A stretch of 64,000 nucleotides of DNA from Mycobacterium lepraemurium (GCA_002291465.1 CP021238.1:310001-374000), one strand, 5' to 3'; positions 48,846-59,200 are shown, numbered from the stretch's first letter. The notes: generated from the letters alone by a model not told the origin. Numbers and translations are program-made.

Positions 48846-50029
48846 GGCGCGCGACGAGCGCCATGGGCGCGCTTCGAGTGATCCGGCGCCGGTCCTGGCA
48901 GGGCTGACGCTGCTGGTGGCCGCGATGGTGCTGACGTCCTATGGCTGGAAAGGCATTTCTAACGTCTCCATCCCGGGCGGTCCGGGCAGCGGGCCCAACT
49001 CCTACAACATCTACGTGCAAGTGCCCGACACCCTGGCCATCAACGGCAACAGCAAGGTGGTGGTCGCCGACGTGTTCGTCGGCTCGATCAAGGCCATCCA
49101 GCTGAAGAACTGGATCGCCACGCTGACGCTGGGCGTCAACAAGAACGTCAAGCTGCCCAAGAAACGCCACCGCCGAGATCGGCCAGACCTCGCTGCTGGG
49201 TTCTCAGCACGTCGAGCTCGCCGCGCCGCCCAACCCGTCGCCCGAGCTGCTCAAGGACGGCGACACCATTCCGCTGAAGAACTCGTCGTCCTACCCGACC
49301 ACCGAGCAGACGCTGGCCAGCCTGTCGCTGATCCTGCGCGGCGGCGGCATCCCCAACCTGGAGGTGCTGCAGAACGCAGGTCTACAACATCTTCAACGGG
49401 CGCGGCGAGGCGATCCGGGCGCTGCTGGGCAAGCTGGACACCTTCACCAACCAGCTCAACCAGCAGCGCGACGACATCACCCACGCCATCGACTCGACCA
49501 ACCGGCTGCTGACCTACGTGGGTGGCCGCGCGGACGTGGTGGACCGGCTGCTCACCGACGTGCCGCCGCTGATTAAGCATTTCGCCGACACCAAGCGGCT
49601 GATCAACGCCGTCGACTCGGTGGGATGGCTGAGCCAGGCCGCCGACCAGTGCCTGTCGGAGGCGCGCGGGCCGCTGCACACCGACCTGCAGGCGCTGCAG
49701 TGCCCACTCAAGGAGCTCGGCAAGGCCTCGCCGTACCTGATCGGCGCGCTGAAGTTGATCCTGACCCAGCTGTTCGACATCGACACCGTGCCAAAGATCT
49801 TCCGCGGCGACTACATCAACATCTCGAACATCTCGCTGACGCTGGACCTGACCTACAGCGCCGTCGACAACACGTTCCTCACCGGGACCGGGTTGTCGGG
49901 AGCCCTGCGGGCGCTGGAGCAGTCCTACGGCCGTGACCCCGAGACGATGATCCCGGACGTGCGCTACACGCCGAACCCGAACGACGCGCCGGGTGGCCCG
50001 CTGGTGGAAAGGGGGACCGGAGTTGCTGA
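48842..50029 (+). pseudogene. mce1E: Mce1E lipoprotein (LprK-like), four frameshifts and lipobox Cys replaced by Tyr
   Basis: GTG 48842 overlaps the mce1D stop. The frame breaks near 48897, 49170 (extra A in an A run), 49375 and 50014 (in a G run). The expected lipobox near residue 35 reads V-L-T-S-Y-G-W, with Tyr (TAT) where lipoproteins need Cys (TGT or TGC). The Mce domain (Y-N-I-Y-V-Q-V-P-D-T-L-A-I-N-G-N-S-K) and the C-terminus (D-P-E-T-M-I-P-D-V-R-Y-T-P-N) are otherwise well preserved. The reconstructed end is TGA 50027-50029. Confidence 0.85.
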
Positions 50030-51561
50030 CGCCCTTCGTCCGACGCCAACTGGTCGCCTTCGGGATCCTGACCGTCATCTCGCTGCTCGTGCTCGGCATC
50101 TACTACCTGCAGATCCCGAGCCTGGTGGGGATCGGCCGGTACACGCTCAAGGCCGAGCTGCCGGCGTCGGGCGGCCTGTACCCTACGCCCAACGTCACCT
50201 ATCGCGGCATCACCATCGGCAAGGTCACCGACGTCGAGCCCACTGAGCACGGCGCCGAGGCGACCATGAGCATCGACAGCCACTACAAGATCCCGATCGA
50301 CGCGGTGGCCAACGTGCACTCGGTGTCGGCGGTCGGTGAGCAGTACCTGGACCTGGTGTCGAGCGGAAACCCCGGCAAGTACCTGTCGTCCGGGCAGACC
50401 ATCACCAAGGGCACGGTGCCGGCCGAGATCGGGCCGGCCCTGGACACCGCGAACCGCGGGCTGGCGGTGCTGCCCAAGGAGAAGATCGGCCAGTTGCTCG
50501 ACGAGACGGCGCAGTCCGTCGGCGGGTTGGGCCCCAACCTGCAGCGTCTGGTCGACGTCACCCAGGCCATCGTCGGCGACTTCAAGAACCAGATCACCGA
50601 CGTCAACGACATCATCGAGCACTCCGGGCCGGTGATAGACAGCCAGGTCAAATCCGGTGATGCCATCGAGCGCTGGGCGCGCAACCTGAACCGGCTGGGC
50701 GCCCAGTCCGCGCAGGAGGACTCGCACCTGAAAAGCCTGCTGCGCCAGGCGGCGCCGACGACCGACCAGGTCAACGACGTCTTCAACGACGTGCGGGAAT
50801 CGCTGCCGCAGACGCAGGCCAACCTCGAGGTGGTCATCGACCTGCTCAAGCGCTACCACACCGGTGTCGAGCAGGTGCTGGTGTTCCTGCCGCAGGGCGC
50901 ATCGATCGCCCAGACGGTGGCCGCACCGTTCCCCAACATGGCCGCGCTGGATCTGGCGTTGTCGACCAACCAGCCGCCGCCGTGCCTGACCGGGTTCATC
51001 CCGGCCTCGGAGTGGCGCTCCCCGGCGGACACCAGCCTCCAGCCGCTGCCCACGGGCACCTACATGGACACCCCGGCTAACAGCGTGCGCGGGTCGCGTA
51101 ACATCCCGTGCACCGACATCCCGGGCAAACGCGCCGCCACCCCGCGGGAATGCCGCGACCCCAAGCCCTACGTACCGGCCGGCACCAACCCCTGGTACGG
51201 CGACCCCAACCAGATCCTGACCTGCCCCGCACCGGCCGCGCGCTGCGACCAGCCGGTCAAGCCCGGCATGGTGATCCCGGCGCCGTCGGTGAACAACGGG
51301 TTGAACCCGGCGCCCTCGGACCGGGTGGCCGGCACACTCCCGCCGGTCAGCGACCCGTTGTCGCGCCCGGGGTCGGGTACGGTGCAGTGCAACGGCCAGC
51401 AGCCCAACCCGTGTGTGTACAAGCCCAGCGGGCCGCCCACCGCGGTCTACAGTCCCCAAAGCGGTGAGCTGGTGGGGCCGGACGGGGTGAAATACTCCGT
51501 CGAGAACTCGACCAGAACAGGAGATGACGGATGGAAGGAGATGCTGGCGCCAGCCGGCTGA
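50023..51561 (+). CDS. mce1F: Mce family protein Mce1F
   Basis: The only mce1 structural gene with no lesion: 512 residues from TTG 50023, preceded by GAAAGGGGG. A membrane segment (residues 12-31) is followed by the Mce domain (Y-T-L-K-A-E-L-P-A-S-G-G-L-Y-P-T-P-N-V-T-Y-R) and a Cys-containing C-terminal region (C-L-T-G-F, N-I-P-C, R-E-C-R-D, L-T-C-P-A-P, R-C-D-Q) that may form disulfides outside the membrane. It ends D-D-G-W-K-E-M-L-A-P-A like its M. tuberculosis orthologue. Confidence 0.9.
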   Translation: MLTPFVRRQLVAFGILTVISLLVLGIYYLQIPSLVGIGRYTLKAELPASGGLYPTPNVTYRGITIGKVTDVEPTEHGAEATMSIDSHYKIPIDAVANVHSVSAVGEQYLDLVSSGNPGKYLSSGQTITKGTVPAEIGPALDTANRGLAVLPKEKIGQLLDETAQSVGGLGPNLQRLVDVTQAIVGDFKNQITDVNDIIEHSGPVIDSQVKSGDAIERWARNLNRLGAQSAQEDSHLKSLLRQAAPTTDQVNDVFNDVRESLPQTQANLEVVIDLLKRYHTGVEQVLVFLPQGASIAQTVAAPFPNMAALDLALSTNQPPPCLTGFIPASEWRSPADTSLQPLPTGTYMDTPANSVRGSRNIPCTDIPGKRAATPRECRDPKPYVPAGTNPWYGDPNQILTCPAPAARCDQPVKPGMVIPAPSVNNGLNPAPSDRVAGTLPPVSDPLSRPGSGTVQCNGQQPNPCVYKPSGPPTAVYSPQSGELVGPDGVKYSVENSTRTGDDGWKEMLAPAG

Positions 51562-52155
51562 ACCCCATCGACACGGACGACGATTCGTTGAGCCCCCAGG
51601 ACAAGGACGAGGATTCGACGGCACCCGCAAGCACCGACGAGCAGACCGTTTCGCAGGGTGCTCCCGGGGTGGCGGGGGAATCCGCACCCGATCACGCCGA
51701 CGACGCCGTCGTTGCGGCCGTTCCGCGCGGCCCCTCCCGGCTGGGGCACGGGTGGCTGGCCTCCATCGCCGCGGTGCTGGTGCTGTGCGCCGCCGGCATC
51801 GGCGCGAGCGGCTACCTGGCCTGCGCTACCACCACGAAAGCCAGGTGATCGCCCGCAACAACACCGCCGCGCTGAAGGCGGCGGTGGACTGTGTCGAGGC
51901 CACCCAGGCGCCGGACACCAACGCCATGACCGCCAGCGAGCAGAAGATCATCGACTGCGGCACAGACGCTTAACGCTCGCAGGCACTGCTGTACACCAGC
52001 CTGCTGGTGCAGGCGTACCAGTCCGCGAACATTCACGTCCAGGTGTCCGACGTGCGGGCCGCGGTCGAGCGCAACAACCCCGACGGTTCGATCGACATCC
52101 TGGTCGTGCTGCGGGTCAAGGTGGCCAGCGACCAGTCGCAGAACGAATCCGGCTA
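51531..52155 (+). pseudogene. Mce-associated membrane protein (Rv0175-like), frameshift, stop, and fused to the next gene
   Basis: ATG 51531 lies inside the end of mce1F and follows AGGAG at ideal spacing. The acidic N-terminus and one membrane helix (W-L-A-S-I-A-A-V-L-V-L-C-A-A-G) are followed by a one-base loss near 51826 and by TAA at 51971-51973. The rest (Y-T-S-L-L-V-Q-A-Y-Q-S-A-N-I-H-V-Q-V, I-D-I-L-V-V-L-R-V-K-V) stops matching its family at G-Y-R-L-R-V, near 52155. From there the same frame continues into an RDD-family sequence. Confidence 0.75.
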
Positions 52156-52900
52156 CCGGCTGCGGGTGCCGGTGATCAACGGGTGGAGCCTGGGCCGCGC
52201 GCTGGCCGGCATCGCGGTGACCCGCCGCACGGGCGCGACCCCGGGGCCGCGGCGGCTGCTGTTGCGCGACCTGGCGCACCTGCTCGACACCGTGTCGATC
52301 GTGGGATGGCTTTGGCCGCTGTGGGATTCACGACGCCGCACGTTCGCCGACATGCTGGCCGGCACCGAAGTGCGGCGCTTGGCGCCGGAGCAGGTGCCGC
52401 CGCACATCACCCGCTGGGCTGCGGCCGCGGTGCTGGACGCGGCGGCGGTGTGCCTGGGCGGTGCCGCGATGAGTTACGGCGTGGTGTACTCCCCGGATCG
52501 GGCCGTCGATCAGACCCGCGCGCAGATCGCCACCCAGGGGCCGAAAATCGTGGCCCAGATGCTGACGTATGACCCGAAGTCGCTGCACGACGACTTCGCC
52601 CGGGCCCAGTCGCTGGCCACCGACAAGTATCGGCGCCAGCTCCAGACGCAGCAGGACGTGGTGCAGAAGGGCAACCCGGTGATCAACGAATACTGGGTGA
52701 CCAATAGCTCGATCGAGTCCGCGAGCCGCGACCGTGCGACCATGTTGCTGTTCATGCAAGGCCGCCGCGGCGCCGCACCCGAGGTGCGCTACATCAGCGC
52801 CACCGTGAGGGTGAGCTTCGCCAAGGTTGGCGAAAACACTTGGCGGGTCGACGATCTCACCGTCCTTACCAAGCCGAAACCGTCGGGCGGGGCGAAATGA
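52156..52900 (+). pseudogene. RDD-family Mce-associated membrane protein (Rv0176-like), N-terminus deleted
   Basis: The sequence begins inside an RDD domain (N-G-W-S-L-G-R-A-L-A-G-I) and continues L-R-D-L-A-H-L-L-D-T and R-R-R-T-F-A-D-M-L-A-G-T-E-V, the conserved RDD end, then a second membrane helix and a periplasmic NTF2-like region typical of Mce-associated proteins. The first RDD helices and the start codon are missing; the frame is open to the upstream gene. A deletion of several hundred bases would explain this. The 3' end overlaps the next start (ATGA). Confidence 0.72.
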
Positions 52901-53452
52901 GTCCGCGCCGCAAGTTCGCACCCGGCGAGCGGCCACTGCTCGTCGCGCGCCCGGTCCGGCCGCCGCGAGGATGGCTGCTGCCGCTCGCCGGCACGTCCGC
53001 CGCGCTGCTGATGGTCGCGGCGGTCACGGTCTGCGCGCTGATGCTGGTCTCGCACGAATCCCGGGAGCGGGCGGCGTCGAAGGACCGCGAGGTGCTCAGC
53101 TACGTGAGCGGGTTCATGACCCCAATTCACCTCCATCGATCCCTTTCACGCCAACGATTACGTGAATCGGATCCTGGCCCAGGCGACCGGCGACTTCGCC
53201 AAGCAATACGAGAAGAACGCCAACGAGATCCTGCTCCAGGTCGCCCGCGCCGAACCGGCCACCGGCACCGTCCTGGACGCCGGACTGGAGCGGTGGAACG
53301 ACGACGGCAGCGCCAATGTCATGGTGGCCACGGCAATCACCACCAGGTCGCCGGATGAGAAACAGGTGTTGGAGAACACCAACCGTTGGGCGGCAACCGC
53401 CACGCAGGAAGGGAACCAGTGGAAGATCAGCAGCCTGCAGCAGGTGATCTGA
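52897..53452 (+). pseudogene. Mce-associated membrane protein (Rv0177-like), one frameshift
   Basis: About 184 residues. A basic N-terminus is followed by a membrane helix (L-L-P-L-A-G-T-S-A-A-L-L-M-V-A-A-V). One extra C near 53122 shifts the frame before F-T-S-I-D-P-F-H-A-N-D-Y, and the rest reads normally to Q-Q-V-I and TGA. These proteins are thought to support Mce complexes, as in Mce-associated OrfI-type proteins; the exact role is not established. Confidence 0.78.
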
Positions 53453-54174
53453 CCGCCGAGGAGAACCCGGCCGCCGACCAGAATGAGGCGACGGTTGCGG
53501 CGGCGGGCGACGATTGGGAAAACGGTGATGCGGCAACGGAATCCGAGGCGGCCGAGACCTCGGACGCCGAACCGGCCGACGGCGCCGAGGACACCCAGTC
53601 CGCCGAGACCGTCGAGACCGCCGGTGCCGCGCCGGCCGCCGGCGGCCGCACCAAGCGGCTGGCCGGGAAGGCCTGGGCCGTCGCCGCCATGGTCGCTGCG
53701 CTGCTCTTCGTCGGCTCGGCCAGGTTCGCCGGCGCGATGGTGCAGCCCTACCTGGCCGACCGTGCCGTCGCTGCGACGAAACTGAAGGTGGCGCGGACCG
53801 CGGCCAACGCGATCACCACGCTGTGGACCTACACGCCGGAAAACATGGACACCCTGGCCGATCGCGCATCAGCCTACCTCAGCGGCGATTTCGAAGCGTA
53901 GTACCGCAAATTCGTCGACGCCATCGTGGCACCGAACAAACAGGCCAAGATCACCAACCACACCGACGTCACCGGCGCGGCCGTCGAATCGCTCGGCGAC
54001 ACCAACGCGGTGGCCATCGTCTACACCAACACCACGTCCACCAGTCCGCTGACCAAGAACGTGCCGTCGCTGAGATACCTGTCCTACCGGTTGTTCATGA
54101 AACGCGCCAAGAGCCGCTGGCTGGTCACGCGGATGACGACCATCACCTCGCTGGACCTGACCCCGAAGGTCTGA
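53449..54174 (+). pseudogene. Mce-associated membrane protein (Rv0178-like) with in-frame stop
   Basis: About 241 residues: an acidic Ala/Glu-rich N-terminus, one membrane helix (A-W-A-V-A-A-M-V-A-A-L-L-F-V-G-S-A) and a periplasmic domain. TAG at 53899-53901 follows G-D-F-E-A, where Gln is expected before Y-R-K-F-V. No standard start codon is visible at the beginning; CTG 53449 overlapping the preceding TGA is the best guess, so the start may also be damaged. Confidence 0.72.
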
Positions 54175-54202
54175 CCCGGCGCACCGAAACAGGCTGCAGC
54201 CC

Positions 54203-54904
54203 ATGGCCGTTACCTCCCCGGTATCGAAGCGGTGGACGGTGGCGGCGCTGCTGTTGCTGACCTTCGCGGCTGGACTGGCCGACGCGATCAGCATCCTGGT
54301 GCTCGGTCACGCCTTCGTCGCCAACATGACCGGCAACGTGATCTTCCTGGGGTTCTGGCTGGCGCCGCGGACCAGCATCGACCTGACCGCGGTCGTGGTG
54401 GCGCTGCCTACCTTCGCCTGCACCACCATCCTCAGCGGCCGGCTGGCACGGCATTTCGGCGAGCGGGTCCGGGCGTGGATCAGCACGGTGTTGGCGACCG
54501 AGATTGTGTTACTGGTGGGCCTGTCGGTCCTGGTGGGGGCGGGAATCCTGGACTACCAACAGGATTCGAAGCTCCTGATGATCGGCATCCACGCGGTCAC
54601 GTTTGGTCTGCAGCACTCCAGTGCGCGGTAGTTCGGGATCCAGGAGTTGTCCACCACGGTGTTGACGTCGACGATCGTCAGCCTCGGCCTGGACAGCCGC
54701 CTCGCCGGCGGCACCGGTGAACGGCAGCGGCTGCGGATCGGCGTCGTCGCCACGATGTGCGCCGGCGCGTTCCTGGGCGCGACGATGTCCCGGTATGTGG
54801 TCGCGCCGGTGTTCGTGGTCGCGGCGGCGGTGATCGCCGCCAGCCTGCTGATCTTCCGGTTCGGCCCGACTGCGGCCAAACCAGCTGCGGAGGAAGCTAA
54901 TTGA
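54203..54904 (+). pseudogene. DUF1275 (YoaK-type) membrane protein with in-frame stop
   Basis: About 233 residues with some six membrane helices. G-L-A-D-A-I-S-I-L-V-L-G-H-A-F-V-A-N-M-T-G-N is the family hallmark. TAG at 54629-54631 interrupts A-R-x-F-G-I-Q-E-L-S-T-T-V-L-T-S-T, where Gln fits. The function of DUF1275 proteins is unknown. The 3' end overlaps the convergent DUF2233-type gene by eight bases. Confidence 0.78.
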
Positions 54905-55979
54905 AGGCAAGCCAGCTAGGCAGCGCCCGCTCGTGCGAGTCGCAGAGCACCTGGCGGGTGTCGCACGATCCCCGCGGCGAGCCGGCGCCGGCCCACATCC
55001 CGCCGGTGTCGCGGCGCAGCACGATCGCCGACGAGCCACCGCCGTCGAGCAGCACGGCGTTGTCGCTGCCCAGGCCGCGGAACAGGTCCTGCATGTTGTC
55101 CGGGGTGTAGCTGCCGCCCTCGAAGATGTACATCTCGTCCTTCTGCCGGGCGTAGCCGATCGCGGTGCGCGCCGCGCTGGGGCCGCCGTCGTGCAGCTGC
55201 CCGGTGTTGCCGGGTGCCAGCAGGCCGATGCCGGACACGGCGACGAACTTCTCGTTCTTGTTCAGCAGGTCGGCGACGACGGGAGTGGCGGCGGCGTAGT
55301 CGCTTTTGGTTTTGGGCCACACCACATATGGCGCCCCGCCGGACGGAAGGATCATTGTGGTCAGCGCGCTCCAGCTCCCCCCGCCGCCGGACAGGCCCTG
55401 CTTGCCGGGGTAGGCGACGGTGCCGGTGACCGCCCGGTTGGCCCGGCCGCGGCCGTTGGTGTTGTCCACGAAGGCGCCCAGTGGCGAGCTGCAGCCGGTC
55501 TGGCGCCAGGAGCCGCCCTTCTGTGGGCGCACGTCGAAGAAGTTGGCGTTGATCGCGATCGTCGGCTGGCCCATCCGCTGCCACGCCTGCAGCGGGGCGT
55601 AGAGCTCGGAGGCCTGCCACAGGCCCTCGGCGGTGCGCGCGCCGGGGTTATTCTCGCAGCGGGCCTGGTCGCCCTGGTGGGTGTCGACCAGCAGGTGCGG
55701 CGAAAGCCGTCCCGCCGCGTTCTTGATGATCATCAGGTGCCCGCCGTTGTTCATCTCATACCAGCTGCCGCCGGCGTTGAGCATCGGCGCGGGATGGCCG
55801 GGGCCGAAGTTGTAGACCAGGTAGGAGCCGCGGGTGCTGCTGATCGCGTTGGCCAGCAGGTCGCGGCCGTCAGCGGCCCGGGCCAGCGGCTGCCCGGAGG
55901 TGACGGCCAGGGTGAGGCAGGCGGACAGGGCGGTGCAGCACGCCGCCAGCCGGCGGAAGCTGGCGCGTCGGGTCAGCAC
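54897..55979 (-). CDS. Secreted phosphodiester-glycosidase-like (NAGPA/DUF2233) protein, LprO position (Rv0179c)
   Basis: An intact 360-residue exported protein. GTG 55979 follows GAAAGGGC. A signal peptide (residues 3-35) contains L-A-A-C-C-T-A-L-S-A-C, so lipoprotein processing is possible. The body carries I-N-A-N-F-F-D-V and G-G-G-S-S-A-I-V-L, the phosphodiester glycosidase signature. Enzymes of this fold remove sugar or sugar-phosphate caps. Position and length match M. tuberculosis lprO. Confidence 0.8.
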   Translation of the reverse strand: MLTRRASFRRLAACCTALSACLTLAVTSGQPLARAADGRDLLANAISSTRGSYLVYNFGPGHPAPMLNAGGSWYEMNNGGHLMIIKNAAGRLSPHLLVDTHQGDQARCENNPGARTAEGLWQASELYAPLQAWQRMGQPTIAINANFFDVRPQKGGSWRQTGCSSPLGAFVDNTNGRGRANRAVTGTVAYPGKQGLSGGGGSWSALTTMILPSGGAPYVVWPKTKSDYAAATPVVADLLNKNEKFVAVSGIGLLAPGNTGQLHDGGPSAARTAIGYARQKDEMYIFEGGSYTPDNMQDLFRGLGSDNAVLLDGGGSSAIVLRRDTGGMWAGAGSPRGSCDTRQVLCDSHERALPSWLAFN

Positions 55980-56085
55980 GATAGCCCTTTCGCCCACGAA
56001 GTGAATGCAACGCACACATCATCCGCCCCACAAGTCACACTGTCAACATAAGTAACGGGTTGGTGACGTTCCGGGCACGTCCGAA

Positions 56086-57492
56086 TTACGTTTGCGCGCT
56101 TGGGCTTTCGGGTTCGTTGGGGCTCTCCGGCTCGGCGGGGCTGTCCGGCTGCTGAGTGGACTTGCCGCGCCGGGCCTGGTGTTGGGCCTGGTGGTCCTGG
56201 GCGATCGCGAATTCAACCGCGCCCGGAATCCGGTGAAAGTCCTTGCGGTCGTAGAGATGTGTGACGATGCCGCCCAGCAGTAGCCCGATGACCAGGCCGA
56301 CCGACGTCATGGTGAGCGCCTGGCTCAGGCCGGCGTCGCCGCGGCCGCCGAAGTACAGCAGCGAGCGGGCGCCCAGGAAAACCTGGTGCATGGGCTCGAA
56401 TTGGGCCAGCCAGCGGAACAACGGCGGCGTCGCCTCCAGCGGCACCGTGGCGCCGGCGGACGGCAACCCGAAGATCACGAACACGAGCATGCTAACCAAC
56501 ATGCCGGCCGTCCCCAGCGCCGACAGCAGCGAACTGGACGTGATACCCACTGCGGCGATGGCGAATACGCCGTAGGCCCACAGTTCCCAGCTCAGGTCGA
56601 TGGGCATGCCGAGCCCGCCGGCGATCGCCAGATACACCGCCGACGTGAGCAGCCCGAGCAGCACCATCATCGTCCACTTCAACAGCAACGTCTGGAATCT
56701 GGAGATGCGGACCTGTTCGGCGAAGCGGTACACGGGGCCGAATTCGGCCGGCACGTAACCCAATAGGGCATCGACCAGGGTGCTCACCACGATGCTGCCG
56801 GTGAAGCCGGCCAGCAACAGCAGCAGCGCGTAATAGAAGGCCGACAACCCGTTGCCGGTGCCGTTCGGCAGCGGGTTGTAAACGACCGACTGGATCTCGA
56901 TCGGCGAGCTGAGGCCGGCCTGGGTCGCCCCGGGCAGCGGCGCGCCACCGGTCTGCGCCGCCACCTCTGCCATAACCCGTTGCGCGGCTATCCAGTTCGC
57001 CGTCCCCATCGCCGAGTTGAGGGTCTGCCCGGCGATGCTGGCGCCCAGCGTGCCGGCCCGCGGATTGGTGGAGACGGTGATCGACGGCTTGTCGGGGCGG
57101 GCGGGCGACACCGCGCTGGTGGCGAAGTCGCGCAGCTTCGAGGAGAAGCTGGGCGGTATCAGCAGCGAACCGTACACCTGTCCGGTGTCCAGTTGATGTT
57201 TGGCCTCGTCGCGCGAGAGCACCCGGATGTCGAACTTGCTCCGGTCCAACCCGTTGGCCAGCCGGTCGACGATTTGCGCGCCGCCGGGGCCCGCGTCCTC
57301 GTTGACCACCGCGATGGGGAAATGACGCAGATTGGTCGCCGGGTTCAAGATGCCGCCCAGATACAGCGCGCACAACGCGGACATCAGCGCCAACGTGATG
57401 ACCAGGGGAGCCGCCCAGAACCGAACGGTGCGGATCGCCTTGATGTTCCGGTTGGGGTTGGGCGCCGCGTGCTGCGGGTGCGATCTGGCCAT
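56086..57492 (-). CDS. YhgE/Pip-like ABC-2-type membrane protein (Rv0180c-like)
   Basis: An intact 468-residue protein. A first membrane helix (A-A-P-L-V-I-T-L-A-L-M-S-A-L-C-A-L-Y-L) is followed by a large outside domain with the P-I-A-V-V-N-E-D-A-G motif of YhgE/Pip proteins, then five or so helices and a Pro/Glu/Ser-rich tail. Such proteins may export substrates or act as phage receptors; the role in mycobacteria is not settled. Confidence 0.85.
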   Translation of the reverse strand: MARSHPQHAAPNPNRNIKAIRTVRFWAAPLVITLALMSALCALYLGGILNPATNLRHFPIAVVNEDAGPGGAQIVDRLANGLDRSKFDIRVLSRDEAKHQLDTGQVYGSLLIPPSFSSKLRDFATSAVSPARPDKPSITVSTNPRAGTLGASIAGQTLNSAMGTANWIAAQRVMAEVAAQTGGAPLPGATQAGLSSPIEIQSVVYNPLPNGTGNGLSAFYYALLLLLAGFTGSIVVSTLVDALLGYVPAEFGPVYRFAEQVRISRFQTLLLKWTMMVLLGLLTSAVYLAIAGGLGMPIDLSWELWAYGVFAIAAVGITSSSLLSALGTAGMLVSMLVFVIFGLPSAGATVPLEATPPLFRWLAQFEPMHQVFLGARSLLYFGGRGDAGLSQALTMTSVGLVIGLLLGGIVTHLYDRKDFHRIPGAVEFAIAQDHQAQHQARRGKSTQQPDSPAEPESPNEPESPSAQT

Positions 57493-57550
57493 GCCGACTC
57501 CTGTCTGTCGTGCCCACTCTATGGGCTCGCGTCGCCGGCCCTCTATGACC

Positions 57551-58275
57551 TCAGCCGCCCAGCCGGGCGTGCATCTCCCAGATCAGCAGTTCCGACGGCT
57601 CGAGTCCGGTGGCGCGGCAACCGTCGGTGTCGGTGAACCGCACCGCGTCGCCCGGGTGCAGTTCCCCGACACCCTCGATGTCGGCCCGGCCCCGGGCGAG
57701 GAAAACGTGCAGGTAGGGCGCCGCCGGAAGGTCAACGGCGGCGGCCGCCGGCAGCCGGGCGCCGTGCAGTGCGGCGTTGCGGTTGTGCAGGCCGATCGCC
57801 GCGTCGTGGCCCCGGATGCCCGAGGCGATGGTCACCAGGCCGCCGCCCAGCGCCGTGTCGTCGATCTCGTGCTGCTGGTAGCTCGGGTCGATCCCGGCCT
57901 CGTCGGGGATCACCCACATCTGCACGAAATGGACCGGTTCGCTGGGGAGTCGTTGCGCTCCGCGTGCAGAATGCCGCGGCCCGCCGACATGCGTTGCGCC
58001 AGAACGGGATAGACCACGCCACGATTGCCGGTCGAGTCCTGATGCGCCACCGCACCGGCCAGCACCCACGTCACGATCTCCATGTCCCGATGCGGGTGGG
58101 TGTCGAATCCCGTTCCAGGGGAGACGATGTCGTCGTTGTTGACCAGCAGCAGCCCGAAGTGGGTGTTGTCCGGGTTGTAGTGGTCGCCGAACGAGAACGA
58201 GTGCCGCGATGTCAGCCACGGTGTGGTGGTGACGGCCCAGGTCGCCGCCCGCCGAATCTCGAAGCCGGCTGACAT
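57551..58275 (-). pseudogene. Pirin-like protein (Rv0181c-like), one frameshift
   Basis: The N-terminal cupin is complete, with metal ligands in H-P-H-R-D-M-E-I-V and I-L-H-A-E. Loss of one C near 57945 (in a C run) breaks the frame after R-N-D-S-P. The rest, E-P-V-H-F-V-Q-M-W-V-I-P-D, ends at TGA 57551-57553. The corrected protein would have about 242 residues, the usual YhhW-type pirin size. Confidence 0.78.
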
Positions 58276-58330
58276 GTCCCCAGACTAGTCGCCGCCCGGC
58301 TCAGCGAACCGGGGCGGTGAGCAGCCGCCG

Positions 58331-59200
58331 GTCCTGTTCCAGCGCGCCGGAAAGAACGTGGTGTCGTGTTCGGTGGTGCCGCTGGTCTTTCCCGACGCCG
58401 TCGACAGCGCCTTCACCGAGCCGCTTCGGGCGGCCACGCTCGAGGGGCAGGTGTCCTTCTTCACCACCGGCATCGACTCCGGATTCGCCAATGACGTTCT
58501 GCCACTGGTGCTTACCGGCGTGTCGAGGGTGATCGAATCGGTGCGGGTGACCGAGATGTTCAACTACGCGACCTATCCGGGCGCCTCCGCCGTCTACGAG
58601 ATCCTCGGGCTCGGGCAGCCGCCGGACTACCCGGCCTTCGCGGCCCAGCCGGGCATCTTCACCTTCGGCTGGGGTCCGGTGCTGCACCAGCTGGCCGCCG
58701 GACTGGGCGTCGAGATCGACCACATCGAGGAGAGCAACGAGCGCATTCCGGCGCCCGAATCCTTCGACACGCCAACCGGCCACATCGCGGCGGGGACCAT
58801 CGCCGCGATGCGCTCGACGCTGACCGGCTACGTCGGCGAGAAGCCGACGTTCGTGCTCGACCACGTGACCCGCATGCGTGACGACCTGGCGCCGGATTGG
58901 CCCCAGCCGCGGATTGCCATCGCGCCCAAGGACCTGGGCTACGGGCTGGCGTCGGGCCGCGGTCTGTACCGGGTGGAGATCGAGGGTTCGCCCAGCATGC
59001 GCTGCGAAGTCGAGATGGCCGAGGATCACGACCACGATCTGGGAGCCTGGATTGCCGGGTCGTCGCGGATGGTTAACGCCATCCCGGCGGTGTGCGCGGC
59101 GCCGCCCGGCCTGCTGTCGGCGCTGGACCTGCCGCTGATCACCGGGGCCGGGCTGGTGCGCCCGGTTCCGGGGCAACCGCCGGACAGCCGGCTGTCCTAG
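58331..59200 (+). pseudogene. Amine-dehydrogenase/DapB-like protein, N-terminal third deleted
   Basis: A paralogue of the protein at 18,446. It has F-A-N-D-V-L-P-L-V-L, Y-P-G-A-S-A-V-Y-E-I-L-G and the end A-I-P-A-V-C-A-A-P-P-G-L-L-S-A-L-D-L-P-L-I-T-G. It lacks the Rossmann domain with its cofactor loop: homology starts at about V-L-F-Q-R-A-G-K-N-V-V-S, only 56 bases from the start of the divergent pirin gene, leaving no room for the missing part. GTG 58358 could still start a 280-residue fragment. The 3' end overlaps the convergent hydrolase by three bases. Confidence 0.75.
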
